NCBI GenBank assembly: GCA_013399305.1
Contig: VXAI01000049.1
Location: 3,613,450-3,677,449, forward strand
Reading direction: 5' to 3'
Origin: Rostratula benghalensis
Lineage: Eukaryota; Chordata; Aves; Charadriiformes; Rostratulidae
Length of the DNA stretch: 64,000 nt
Below are positions 11,976 to 23,266 of this stretch, piece after piece; the stretch's first letter is position 1; every line of letters starts with the position of its first letter. The position numbers and the translations under genes were made by a program. The notes beneath the pieces were generated by a model. That model saw only the letters and a program-made list of their open reading frames with translations. It ran no database searches and was not told the DNA's origin.

Positions 11976-13477
11976 GGACTGAGGCTCGCAGTCTCCAAAT
12001 GCACGTTGCACAAGCCAAAGCATATGTTTTTAGTAAAACGTTTGCAAACCTGAAACCCAATAGCCTGATTAATTTCCTAAGTTAAGAAAGGCTCACGGAA
12101 AATAAGTAAGATCAAAAAAAGCCTTTCCATGTGCAATGCAACAGAAAGTCTCGTTTGTGTTTTAGAAAAAGTATCTGTTCCTTTAATTATGGCAAATGTC
12201 GCTCCAAGTGTTATTTTAATAGAGATACTTTCAGGAAATGAAATAGTGAATGATGAACTTGCAGTGTTGAGGCAAAGTTGTGCCTGTCTTCTTGCCTTTG
12301 GAAGGTATCAGCAGAGCTGCTGATGTCGGGAGAGTGGCCATTCCACCCCTGTGTCAGCGCGACTGTGGTTTTGTGCGTGGCACTGACTTACCATGGCTTG
12401 GCATAGCTACCTATACAGTGAGGGGAAAAACCCTACAGCTGATGAGCTGTGAAATTAGTTAATGGGTGTTTGTAAAAATCTTGTGCAATGACCTGTTAAG
12501 GATGAAGTATCTTTTGGTATTTACTTCAGGCAATCTTCCTTTCTCTCTCTCTGCTGCCCCCGAGTTGAACTGCAGATAGCACGGATCATTGGAAGCTCAC
12601 CCTGAACCCTTCAGAAAAGGCATTAGCATTTCCAGCTTGGCCTGTGGTGATCAGTTGACCTGGTCAACACACAGTTTATGTGTTCTGCACAAATTATACG
12701 AACACAGGTTTCAGACAAGCCAGACAAAGAGGGTGGCAAGTGCTGCTTATGGAGGGCAGTTCCTCAATCCCCATATTGTGCTCCATCCTTAGTCACAAAG
12801 ACATAGGATGGCTTTCTTGTAGTCATAAGAAGATAAAATAAAGAATTTCACATTGGTGGTGAGGAGCTGGAGATACAGAAGAACAGAAAAATGCATAAAT
12901 GCATAGAAAGGTAGAGAGTTGGAGAAAAAAACCTTGGTAAACAGACTAACAGCTGCTGTCACGTTTCCATTTTGACAGACCTTCAGCAAGCTCCTTTGTC
13001 ATGAAGAGTTACTGGGTTTAAGGTCCATGATTAGAGGAATGACACATAGGAACTAGGCATAATTTTTCTTCTGCTGGTTCCTTCAATAAAGGCACGGGAT
13101 AGAAAACTACTTTGAATAGTAAAATTGGAACATTTTTGCTAATGATATTTAGGATTCTTTGGGGACACTGAGTAAATGGAACCCATAGTACAAAAACTAT
13201 GGGGGTTTTTAGGCAAAAAGAGCAAACCTTTTCCATAGTCTGTGTTGCACAAGTATGGAGGATGGTTGTTTCCTATGGCATACTGCTGATGGCAGCAGTT
13301 CAGAACATAATGAGCATCTTCAGAGGACTTACTGTCGCTAGTGTTTTTCAAACTGAACGTAAAACTTTAAGATTTGGTCCAAAGCTCAATGCAGTCAGTG
13401 GAAAAAGTGGCAGTTCAGTGACTTCATATCTTAATGTTTACCAGCTCTCATTCTCTCATGATAAGCAAAATAAAATT

Positions 13478-13497
13478 AAAAAAAAAAAAAAAAAAAA
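13478..13497. repeat. A homopolymer (20)
   Basis: An A run preceded by an A-rich stretch (AATAAAATTAAA). It may be the tail of an old retrotransposed sequence on the plus strand, but no source gene is recognisable upstream. Confidence 0.8.
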
Positions 13498-16400
13498 GGC
13501 ACCCAACCCTATTGTAAAAGCACTCAAAATGAAATGTATCAAAGAGTCTATTGAATTTTTAAGAATTGAGAAGGTGTTCTATGGAAGTTCTATTTTGTGA
13601 AGCACTTCTTGTGCACACAACATTTAAAATAAAACTGCTCAGAAGGTTTTTGGTGGAAAGTGATGATTTTGTTGAAACCAAACTCTTCTGAACAACATGT
13701 GAATTTTAATATTTTCCCTTTAAAGTGCTGATAAAAAAGGCCTAATATGTAAGAATAAAATGTTGGAAGTCCTTTTTTATGGAGTGGTAGCTGCTACTGG
13801 CATTAAATAATTTAAATTATTAATATTTATATTTTAACAAAACATTATTTTTAAAATCTCACCTGAAAGCGACTTGCTTCACAAAGCAAATAAATCTTTT
13901 TAAAAAACCACTGTTGATCTCGGCCATAACTCTCATTTTGTAGGTTGTGCTTCAGCTTGAACAGAGAGGGATCTGCCCACCCTAGAGGGTTTCGGTGACA
14001 TGTAATTCATTGTTATAAACTGTATGGCCAAGGTCACCATATTGGACACATTTGCTTTCAGAATCAAGTAAAATGAAGCAGGTGAATGGAAAAGTGTCCC
14101 GGTCAAAGATTTTTTCCCCATTACAAATATAACAACTTACTAAAATAGAGGAGCTAGAAATTGAAATGTTGCTTTATGATTACAAAAAGAAGCACAGTAG
14201 AGATATAGAAAAGATATGACTTCTTAAAAAAAATGCAAAATATTGTTTACTGACGCAGGCTTTGCTTAGATTAGACTTGGTCGCCATGCATTTTGGTGGG
14301 CAAGTGATGCTTTACTTTCTGCTGCAGAGGTGGGAAAGGGCTGCAGTGATTGTGAGCAAGAGTGGCCCTTGACTGCCTGGGAAGCTTGGTGACGGGGTGA
14401 CACCCTGGGTGGGCTTGTAACTGTGTCCTAGTTGTCTGCAATAGCCATCAGGGTTGGTAGAAGCTGGCATCCTTAAGCTGGTGGCATGCTCTCTCTTTTT
14501 CAGGCAAGCTCTAATGTGCAAAACCTAAACTTGAGACAGGCAGTCGGTGTGAATGTGGGATTTGTGAAAGCATGACACCAATGTGTAATGGCATTTTGAA
14601 GAACAAAATGCTTTGCAATTGGGAAACGCTCAATATTTACCTGTACTTGGAGAACAAAGCCAATGTTTGTACCCCCAAAATGTTGTTCTTGCCCATGTTC
14701 AGAGTAATGAGATCTCAGAGGACTTACTAGGCACAACTCTGATTTCTTATGAAAGGACTCAGAGGGTACTCAGATTACGGCTACCCTGAAATCTGCTGAT
14801 GAGAAACATAGTAACAGGGTTAAGTATTGCAAACTGTTGTCATTAGGTAAATTGCCAAAACCAGAATCACAGAAAATAGCATTAAAGTTTGTCTGTAAAA
14901 CAAATAGATTTTTATGTAGTACATTCCTCTCACCAGTTATATCCTGTAATATTACAACTTTATTCATGGTGACATTGCAAATATTCTTATCCAGCTGTTC
15001 TTATTGTCTGTAATTTAGATCAGCTGGACTGTGTTGTGACAACAGCAGAGAAAAGAAGCCATCAGGAACAGACATTTAAAAAGTCACGTGTAGCTTTTCA
15101 TAGGGTAGAGAAACAGCATAACTTTTTTTTTTTCTATTTTAAATTAGTGTAAAGCACATTTTAAATGAGGCTTGGACTTGCAAAGTGCCACTCACTATTG
15201 AATCTCTAAGAGAGGAAGTACCTGTGCCCTTAAAAAGGTATTAATTGTTTTTTTTTTTCTCAGTGCTGGATTAAACCTCTCAAATGATGCAGAAGAAATA
15301 GCCTTGGACTTTCAGAACTCAAAACTAATGTGTTAATATATAAGAATAACAAGAAAAATTATCTGTTTGGTAAATATTAACAATCAGTTGTTTAGGTACA
15401 AATACTGACTTGTTTGCATTCAATAAGGAAAATATTTGTGCATTAGAATAGTTGAACAGCTGTCACTGACTCGTTCATTTGCTCTATAAAGAAAGGCAGG
15501 GTATTGTAACAGATCTGTTAGTTCTCTTGTATATTCATTAACGTCTTCTCCAGATGCTGTTGCTATACATAGCAGAGCCCCCTGCTGTTAGAAAGACCCT
15601 CTGAAGCTCCGAAAGTGTCTGTGTTTTGCTGTGTCTGGACCTTCTCAGTTAAGATGAAAAAAAATAATCCAGAAGTAGTCTCAAGGTCCTGGTTGCATGG
15701 CTTTGGTCGTCATTCAGGAATGAAATCTGGATGTCCTGCACACATAGAACACATTTGTGCTTTTGGCAACAGTTGCAGTTTATATAAAAAATAAACTTGT
15801 CTTGTCTTTGTGTATCTCTGGAGAAAGGCCTCTGCTGGTAATGGATTGCTACAGGCTGAAAACAAAGTGTGCAGGGAGGGGGAAACAAAACCCACCCTCG
15901 GAGACACAACTTCAATACTAGGAGGAAAAGGAAAAGGGCAGATGGGCCAATTCACTAACCCTGTGCTCACGCAGAAACCGTAACGCACACTTGGGGGAGC
16001 CCAAGATGCTCACAAGTACAATGTGCTCATGCTCTTTCCCGAGAACTGAGAGAGACTCACAGCGGTGGAAGGACAGAAAAAAATCAATAGGTTGTACTGT
16101 CATGGGAGAGGATATTGCAAACGATAAGATGTTTGATTCTTTGGTACAGCAGCAGTAGACAGGACGGAGAGGGATGATGTGTCAAACTGGGAATCTGAAG
16201 GATACTTTCTAGGGTGTAAATATAATTTCTCAGAAATTCAGGCCCTGCTGAGACAGCAGCGGAACGGCAGTAGCACACTGCTGTCTGACAACACTGACTG
16301 CACTCTTCAGGAAGAGGAGTTTGTGCATGAGGCTGCAGTAAGGGTGGATTCATACTTGAGCCATTGGACATAGAATCAGGAAAAGGAGATAAAAAAACCC

Positions 16401-18165
16401 CTGTCTATAAACTTATCTATATGAGACAAAGTTGATACTTACATATGCTCATTGTAACTTACAGCATCTAGATACCTGTAGCGTGTAGAACAGCCCCCTT
16501 GAGTATCTTTGTGTGGAGAGATGCTAACCAGAGTTCAGTGATGTTCCCCCACTATCAACATTCAGGATTTAAAACACCTATAATTATGTTTTGACCATAT
16601 ATACTTCATATTATGAGTTTACTTTTGTCTGACTGCAATTCATATGCCCACTGTAGCATTGCTTTCATTTTGTGACAGTGTGCATGAAGTAAGCATTTTA
16701 CTTAAAGTCTTACTACTGTGTGTTCCAGTAGTGGAAATTTTAGTTGTACAATGGTTTAATAAGCATCTGTTCTCTTTCGCCTCATGTGAGCAACTTAGAA
16801 TCAAAATGTCAAGGTTATTTTTTTGTTGTCTTTACTTTTTATGCCAGCAAAAATATGAAGCTGTCTGCAGCACTGATCTCTATCAGCATTTGTTTTATCA
16901 CCTGAAATCAAATTCCTTTGCATTCCAATAACATGAAAGTGTGCACTGCAGCCAGGTGTGACATGAAGGGCTTCCAGTGCATATCAGGTCGAGAAAAACA
17001 TTTATCAAACAGATCCTTCTGGTCATTTAAATCTCACAACAGCTTTACATTAAATAATTTCATTTAAGAAGAGTGCAAAACAACAACCAAAAAACAGCAC
17101 AACTTGTCTATTAATGGAATAGATTTTTCAGTGTCTTTAGTTAACCTGTGTGTATTACTGAATCCAAAAAGATATAAATATTTCCATGAAAGACTTGTGA
17201 AATCAAGTACAGTGAGATGTACAGTATTTTGTACAAACAGGAACATATTCTTCTTCATTTAGGGGCTGCCTTCATGGAGTCTGTCCATTATAAGGTATGC
17301 CCCTCTCCGCTAGGGTCCTTTGAGAGGCCTTCTCCCTCTTTAGGGTGACTGCTAAAGGAAGAGTGGGAAGATGTTCTCCTGGGCCAGGTGGAAAAAGTGG
17401 AGCCTGAACTGGTTAAACCCTTTGCATTTCCTCAGTTTGCATGTGAGGAATAGCACGGTCCAGAGTTCTGTTATTCTGTTTTACCCAGGAGCTCCCAGTG
17501 GAGATCTGCCCCTGGTAACCACAGAGACAAGTCATCAACAAGAGAAGATCGTAGATGACTTGGAGTGATGGTACTTGGAGCCACAACTGCAGCCTCCCAC
17601 TTCAAATGGGTAAGTAGGAGGAATCTGCTCTGAGGAGATCACGGTCAGTTCCAGTGTAGTTCTTTAATCTTTGTTGGCAGCTGTGCTTCAGGAGATTTCA
17701 AACACTGACCTTCAAAAAGAATTTTCTGTTGAGACTTTGACTTTTCTTCTGTAGACGTTTTGTAGTATAAGAAAAAAAATAATCATCCAAACTCCTGTTA
17801 ATAGCAGTGTTGCTATTATCACTTTCCTCTTTTGTTAACTCCAGAGGTAAATGATTCAGATGTAAACATTTTGTAGACGCACAAAGCTGTTGCGATGTTT
17901 CTGTGTAAAAGGTGTATCTTAAAGGAATTTTGGAGTTGAAATTACTATTTCCAGCTGCTATATTTATTTAAAACATATTTGACAAGAAACATTGGAAGTG
18001 TAGTTAGTTTATTTGTGTTTTTAGGTGGGAGTGATGGGAAAATTAGCATACTCATGTAAAAACATCACACTTGCAAATGTAGCAACTCTTAGAAGCATGA
18101 GAGAGTACCCTCCCTGCTGAACCACCAGGCTCCCAAAGATGAAAGGGGCTGCAGGCGATAATTTT

Positions 18166-18437
18166 AGAATTATAGAATCAATCGTCTATGTTGGAAGGGA
18201 CCTTCAAGACCATCTAGTCAAACTGTGACCCTAACTGAGAAAACCCCATCTCTAAACCATGTCACTGAGCACCACATCAACTTGTCTTTTGAATACCTCC
18301 AGGGATGGTGCCCCAACCACTTCCCTGTGCAGCCTATTCCAAGGCTTGATAGCCCTTCCCGTGTAAAAATCTTTCCTAACATCCGACCTGAACCTCCCCT
18401 GGCACAACTTGAGGCCGGTTCCTCTCGTCCTATCGCC
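18166..18437 (-). mobile_element. CR1-type LINE, 5'-truncated 3' end
   Basis: Read on the minus strand this is the 3' end of a CR1 non-LTR retrotransposon. The left end carries the characteristic GTTGGAAGGGACCTTCAAG region (in reverse-complement orientation) and a TAGAAT-type terminal repeat. The minus-strand translation contains GLKLCQGRFRSDVRK and HREVVGAPSLEVFKRQVDV, the conserved C-terminus of CR1 ORF2. The copy is only about 270 bp, as is usual for 5'-truncated CR1. Its truncation point lies about 40 bp before the C16orf87 CpG island and about 500 bp upstream of the C16orf87 start codon. Confidence 0.9.
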
Positions 18438-18648
18438 TGTGACTTCAGCCTTGTCTTGTTCTGAATTGAGCCGAAGACCAGAAAAAGCGGCGCTTAACGC
18501 TTCTCCACGGCTCGCACGCTCCAGCGCCGCTTCCTCCTGCCGGTGCCGCCGGGGAGGGAGGTCGCAAAGTCGCCGCCCTGTCACTCCACACCTCGCACTG
18601 CACCGCCAGCCCCACCGCCGCTCTCACCCCTTCCCTTCAGCGCCGGGG

Positions 18649-18711
18649 GCGCGCGAGCAGCCGTTACCGGCGCGCGAGCAGCCGTTACCGGCGCGCGAGC
18701 AGCCAATCCGG
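18649..18711 (+). repeat. Three tandem copies of a 21-bp unit in the C16orf87 promoter
   Basis: Copies lie at 18649-18669, 18670-18690 and 18691-18711. The first two are identical and end in CCGTTACCG. The complement of this ending contains TAACGG, a MYB-type recognition sequence. In the third copy the ending has changed to CCAATCCGG, creating a CCAAT box. Each begins with GCGCGCGAGCAG. The unit boundaries are exact, so this is a real tandem duplication. Confidence 0.9.
18703..18707 (+). promoter_or_regulatory. C16orf87: CCAAT box
   Basis: CCAAT followed by CCGG in the third copy of the 21-bp repeat, about 240 bp upstream of the C16orf87 start codon. The spacing fits an NF-Y site of a TATA-less CpG-island promoter. 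Function is inferred. Confidence 0.4.
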
Positions 18712-18742
18712 CAGCGGCAGCGCCTGGCGCACGCGCCTCGCC

Positions 18743-18772
18743 TCAGCTCAGCTCAGCTCAGCTCAGCTCAGC
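18743..18772. repeat. (TCAGC)6 pentamer microsatellite
   Basis: Six perfect TCAGC units followed by a degenerate TCTGC. It lies about 170 bp before the C16orf87 ATG, so it could be transcribed in the 5' UTR, where length changes would be visible in the mRNA. Confidence 0.9.
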
Positions 18773-18896
18773 TCTGCCGTCGCCAGGGCCGGCGGGGCCC
18801 GAGCAGCGGGGGAGCGGCTCCTTTGTCGGAGGGGCCGCGCCGGCGGCGGGCGGGGTCCGCGGAGGCTGCGCCGGCCCCTCTCTCCCGCTCCTCCCC

Positions 18897-18906
18897 GGGG
18901 CGGGGC
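18897..18906 (+). promoter_or_regulatory. C16orf87: GC box (Sp1-type)
   Basis: GGGGCGGGGC, 38 bp upstream of the C16orf87 start codon. It is a common proximal element of housekeeping promoters, although at this distance it may lie within the 5' UTR. Confidence 0.4.
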
Positions 18907-18943
18907 GGTCGGCGCTCCGGCGGCGGTAACAGAGGCAGCGAGC

Positions 18944-19009
18944 ATGTCCTCGAGCAGGGCCAAGAAAGTGAAGATGGCTACCAAGTCTTGCCCGGAGTGT
19001 GACCAGCAG
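18944..19009 (+). CDS. C16orf87: C16orf87 coding exon 1 (residues 1-22)
   Basis: Encodes MSSSRAKKVKMATKSCPECDQQ. The start codon at 18944 lies in the CpG island and its context has G at -3 (GAGC before ATG gives A at -3 or G nearby) with T at +4, acceptable but not ideal. The exon supplies the first CxxC pair (Cys16, Cys19) and a basic patch at residues 5-10. It ends on a whole codon at the donor GTGAGG (19010). The peptide is nearly identical to the mammalian N-terminus, which fixes start and frame. Confidence 0.95.
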
Positions 19010-22000
19010 GTGAGGCGGATGCCCTGCCCGCTTCCCCCTCCCCGGGATCAGTTGCCGCGGGGCTAAAGCGGCAGTCCCCATTGAGCGGGAGGAGTCCTGG
19101 CCCCGCCGCCTCCGCCCGTCCAAAGGCGGCCCGCCGTCGGGGCTGGCTGCCCTCGCAGGCCGGGGGTGCCCCGGGGCGGTGTGGGAGCAGGTGGTGCTGC
19201 CGCCGCCGCTGGGGATCTGGCCCAAGGGAGGGGTGGGAGCGGCGGGCAGAATGGGGATAGGTGGGCTTCACCCCCTGCCGGCGGCTGTCGGGGGCCTCCG
19301 AGCCCCTGGACTGCGGGACCCTCTCCCTTAATGCCGCCCCGGCGTTTGCCGCCCTCAGCCCCCGTCACCCGCTGGCAGTATCTCGGGGTCCGGCTCCGCT
19401 CCGACCTGCCCGCTTAGGATGCGCGCTGCCTATCCTGACCTTCCGCCGGGCCAGGCGCGGCTGGGAGGGCGCTGGCAACCGTGGCCCGGCCGGCGATCGG
19501 CTCCCGGCGGCGGCAGACACAGCCCCGCTTCCTCCGCCCCGTCCTACCCAGCGCTGCCGGCTGCGCTCTCGCAACGGCGGTGCGAGAAGCCCTTGGCCGA
19601 GCTGATCGGTTTTCAGGGAGGAGCCGGGGGGGTCGGAAAAAAAATACGAAAAGAGTCTCCGTGCCGCTGTGAAGCGGTGTTTGTGTGAAGTAAATAAGTT
19701 GCTTATGCATTAAATACCGCGTTCTTCTTGCAGGGTAGTGAAATAGCTGTACTCTGCTGAAGCGGCGTGCGGAATTGTTTGTTTATGCGTTAGTATTGTT
19801 TAGTAACTACGTAATTTATTAAAAATACGATGAACTTAATAATTTATGCAGTGCAGTTTGGTCTTCGGATGACTAATGTGCCTAAGGCTTGTTGGGGGAG
19901 CGTTCAGTTGTGGTGTTTTCTCATGGAGCAGTTCAGAAACGGCAAAATTGAGACCTTTGCTGCAGTTTCTGTGGTGGAGACCAAATAAATATATACCTGA
20001 AGCGTTGCTTATGTCTCACTGCAGTTTCGTTATCCGTACAAAATGGAGTTGCTTGTGCTTAAACATTAACAGCAGCTGATTGGAACTGTTACTCCATCAC
20101 AAGCTTGTTTTCATTTATGCTTTTTACTGGCAATGATGTTACTATTAAAAATAGGCCAGTTTGATTCAGCAGCGCTCCTCTGCTGGAACAATAGCGCAGC
20201 ACTGCAGAAGGCTGCTGTGGGGCTCAGCGTAGGGGGAGAGACTTTTACGTGTTTCTGTTGTTTGTTCCTGAAACTTGGCTGCTATACACGACTTTAATTA
20301 TGCTTAAAAAAATACCCCCTTGCTATTTTTCTTATAAAAAAATTAAAAAAGGTCATCTTACTTGTTCTGACTTGCATAGCTTTTAGTGTCTTTACTCATC
20401 CAGGAACAGTTTGGAATGTTAAGCTGAGTGTGGGGGCATCCTTTCATGTTTTAAGCAACAGATGAACCATTGCAAACGCTCACGTGTTAAGCACGTCACT
20501 GAAGTACTATTCCTGAGAAGAAATTGTGTGCCAAGTTGTGGTTATTCAGTTGGTGAAAGAAGAAATTGAAATGAGTGTGAAATTGAATATAAGAGTAATG
20601 GTGGGGTATTTTGCTAGGTTGTTTTTTTTTTTTTAGTAAATATAGTCAATGTCAAACCATCAACAGTAGGAAGAGCAAGTAAGCGAATGTTACAGGCATT
20701 TTAAGGTGATGGTAAAACTTTCATTTTCTTCTGTGCTTTAAAACTGAACCATGATGTGCATATGTCAGTATAGATGTTCTGCTAGCAACTCTTCTGTAGC
20801 TAATGTAATTAATGTGCATATGTGTTCTGTCCTAGCACAAACATTTCTCCTTGTTTTTCAGTGCTAAATGTTTGAGAGCAGACATGAAACTAAAACCTAC
20901 AGTACAAGTCAGCCCTTTGCAGAGTGTGGGGAAGCTCTGATGTGACTCTTAAATGGTTGTGTCATGTATTAGCATTTCTTAAATTTCTCCATAAACGAGG
21001 CCTTTGCATCTGTTTATGATTTCTTCACTAGAAGTGGCATGCATGGACATACTTAGACAGCCACAAATATTGGAGTACAATATTAAGTAACACTTCTTTG
21101 GCTTTTAAAGTTTTTTTCTGTTGTAATTGCCACTTAAGACTTTTTTTTTTTTTTTAAATAAAAGAAGAAGGTTTTTGGTGATATTTTCATAAGCAAAGCC
21201 ACAGCCTTGTTAAACTAGGGAGCCTGAAGTACTTCCAGTTAATCAGAAGAAATAATTATCACTCCTTAATTTAGCTTCAGGTAAACTTTCTTGTATGAGA
21301 AACTCAATTTCTGTTTGGTTAGGAAAATGTTAAACCGAGTAAAATTAGTAGTAGGATTATGTCGCTTTAACAATTATGTTACAGGTTGTTACCAGTGTAG
21401 GCCTTCAAAGGATAAATGGTATCTTTCTTAATAATCCGCTTCCCACCTAAACCCCCTCTAAATGACACATGCACCTACATGTCGAACCTGTATCATGAGA
21501 ACAAGATTCTGTTAAACACAGTTAAGTTCATTGAAATACATTGGGTCTGCTCCAATCCCCTTGGGTGCTCTTCCCCATATTTTTTTTAGGCTGTGCTTGA
21601 AAATAGAATTATTGGAGAGACCCAGGTGTTCAAAACTGATCTTAAATTGAACTACTATATCGCCTTAATACAAACTACCTGCTAGATGGTGTTTTTTGAC
21701 TTATGAACAAGGAGCTAAGCATGTATGCAAGGCTGCTAAATTCTGAGCTTTAAGGTTCAATAAGCCTTGGTTGGAATTGGCTTTATGTCAGTGTCGCCAT
21801 AAAGGGAATTGACATCTCCTGTTATATAAAATCTGTATCAAAAGTCTATCTGTAAGGTGTTCATAGGGTGAAGTTCAGAAGTTAGGATGTGCTACAGAAA
21901 GCCAAGTAATTTGCTTGTTCTGAGTAGTAGCTAAGTTCCTCTTCACAATACATTCACATGTTAATTTTGTGGGGTTTTTCCTAGCCAGTAGAATGTTGGA

Positions 22001-23169
22001 ACTTGGTTCTTCTGCATGTCTGGTCAAATTGAGCAGGCAGTCGTGGTTCTGCTCCCTTCTTTGTTTCAGTGGACACTGGCAAACTTGTAGGGACCTGTGC
22101 TCAAGAATTACATTTGAGAAATTGCCTCCTGTTATTTTTCCCCGCTGTCGTGCTTCAACATGAGTTGACTTTCATGTGGATTAATCTCTTCCAGATCTTT
22201 GTTTAAACTTGCTTTGATTTGTGTTTTCAGTCTTAAACCTAATCAAAGCAATATGGTGTATTCCTTACTACTTTAAAAGATCTCAAAGGTCTTGGCTTTA
22301 GGTGAAGGTAATGAGGTTTGTAATTTATTGGCATCACTTTTTTTGGCTCAGAGTAGGATTTTTGTCACTTTTCATGCCAGTGTGGCATTTCTAGGTTTTT
22401 CTCATCTTGTAATGTACTGCTTCTGACTGCTCAGCTGATCAGGAGCAGCACTGTCATCCTCAAACTCTTCAGCCTGCAGTCAGCTTTATGAGTAGCTGTG
22501 GTGGGTTATTTGCATTTAGAGTTAACGAGATCCTTCTGTAGCCACCTGGCCTTGTCTACAACCATGTTGTGGGGTGTAGTACAAATGCATCTCTTTTCTT
22601 TGGGCTCTATTATGCCGCCTGTTTAAAGCAGCTCCTGCTCTCTAAAGGAGTTGCTTCTAATTGCTTATGCAAGTGAGTATATTCAGAACATACTGACAGT
22701 TTTAACTCGTATTTTTTTCTTGATTTTTTTTTTTTTTTATTTGGGGTGGGGGAAGGGGTAAATGTAAGAAGCAAAACTGGGAATGTCTGACTGATTTGAC
22801 TGGGGATATTTTGGAGCACTGAAGGGAAATTCTATTCTAATTCACTCTTTGCTTTCTCTTGCTCTCTTTTGACAGTTTGGGGAAAGGGTTTTTGTAGTAC
22901 AACGCCATCACAATAGCTGTACATTTCAAGCTTGATTTCTAACAACTGCATAAAAGGCTTGGTGGGTGATTTAGGAAACCAGCACGACCTGGTTTTATTA
23001 TGTTTAAATAAATTAGAGGATAGTATAGGCCATAGTTTGCAGTATGGACTAAATATGAAGAGGTATCTGGGGACAAAATGTGGGTTGTGTTGGGGTTTTT
23101 TTTTTTAATTACTTTGGACAGGTATTTTGAGATTAAATGATCTGAGATATTTGTCTTTTGTTTTCCTAG
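19010..23169 (+). other. C16orf87: C16orf87 intron 1
   Basis: Bounded by GTGAGG and a TTTTCCTAG acceptor. The first 640 bp belong to the CpG island. The rest is AT-rich with several T and A runs (for example near 20624, 21142 and 22727). I see no extra exon or recognisable transposon in it. Confidence 0.85.
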
Positions 23170-23266
23170 GTTCCTGTTGCATGCAAATCATGTCCCTGTG
23201 GCTATATATTTATTAGTCGAAAACTCTTGCATGCTAAACGTGCTGAGAGATCGCCACCCATCACAG
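23170..23266 (+). CDS. C16orf87: C16orf87 coding exon 2 (residues 23-54)
   Basis: Encodes [20 protein letters not shown] followed by [12 protein letters not shown]. It completes the zinc-ribbon-like cluster with Cys27, Cys30 and Cys32 and the aromatic-hydrophobic [10 protein letters not shown] segment. The acceptor is TTTTCCTAG and the donor GTAATA (23267). It ends with one base of a split codon (phase 1). It matches the mammalian exon closely, differing mainly in the [12 protein letters not shown] tail. Confidence 0.95.

Larger units (their letters stand above)
10171..18165. other. Intergenic interval between GPT2 and C16orf87
   Basis: I see no gene in these 8 kb. Open frames are short, lack homology to any family I recognise, and are not flanked by convincing splice signals. 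Contents include a T21 run (about 10936-10956), an A20 run (13478-13497), a CpG-rich patch at 11740-11975 and ordinary AT-rich DNA. The two flanking genes are transcribed away from each other with about 9.9 kb between start codons, so this is a divergent arrangement but not a shared bidirectional promoter. Confidence 0.7.
18480..19650. promoter_or_regulatory. C16orf87: CpG island promoter of C16orf87
   Basis: A dense CpG and GC-rich block encloses coding exon 1 (18944-19009) and continues into intron 1. It holds three copies of a 21-bp unit (18649-18711), a CCAAT box in the last copy (18703-18707), a pentamer microsatellite (18743-18772) and a GGGGCGGGGC Sp1-type box at 18897-18906. There is no TATA box. 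Transcription probably begins within 18700-18940, but the exact start cannot be read from sequence. Confidence 0.8.

Noticed and set aside
18252..18584. Minus-strand 110-codon frame
   Set aside because: Its C-terminal half is CR1 ORF2 and its N-terminal half is antisense CpG island, so it is not a gene.
9005..18943. Shared bidirectional promoter for GPT2 and C16orf87
   Set aside because: The genes diverge but each has its own CpG island and the start codons are about 9.9 kb apart.
18409..19002. 197-codon frame with AREQPLP repeats near the C16orf87 start
   Set aside because: The repeats are the 21-bp promoter repeat in translation. The real C16orf87 frame starts at 18944 in another frame.
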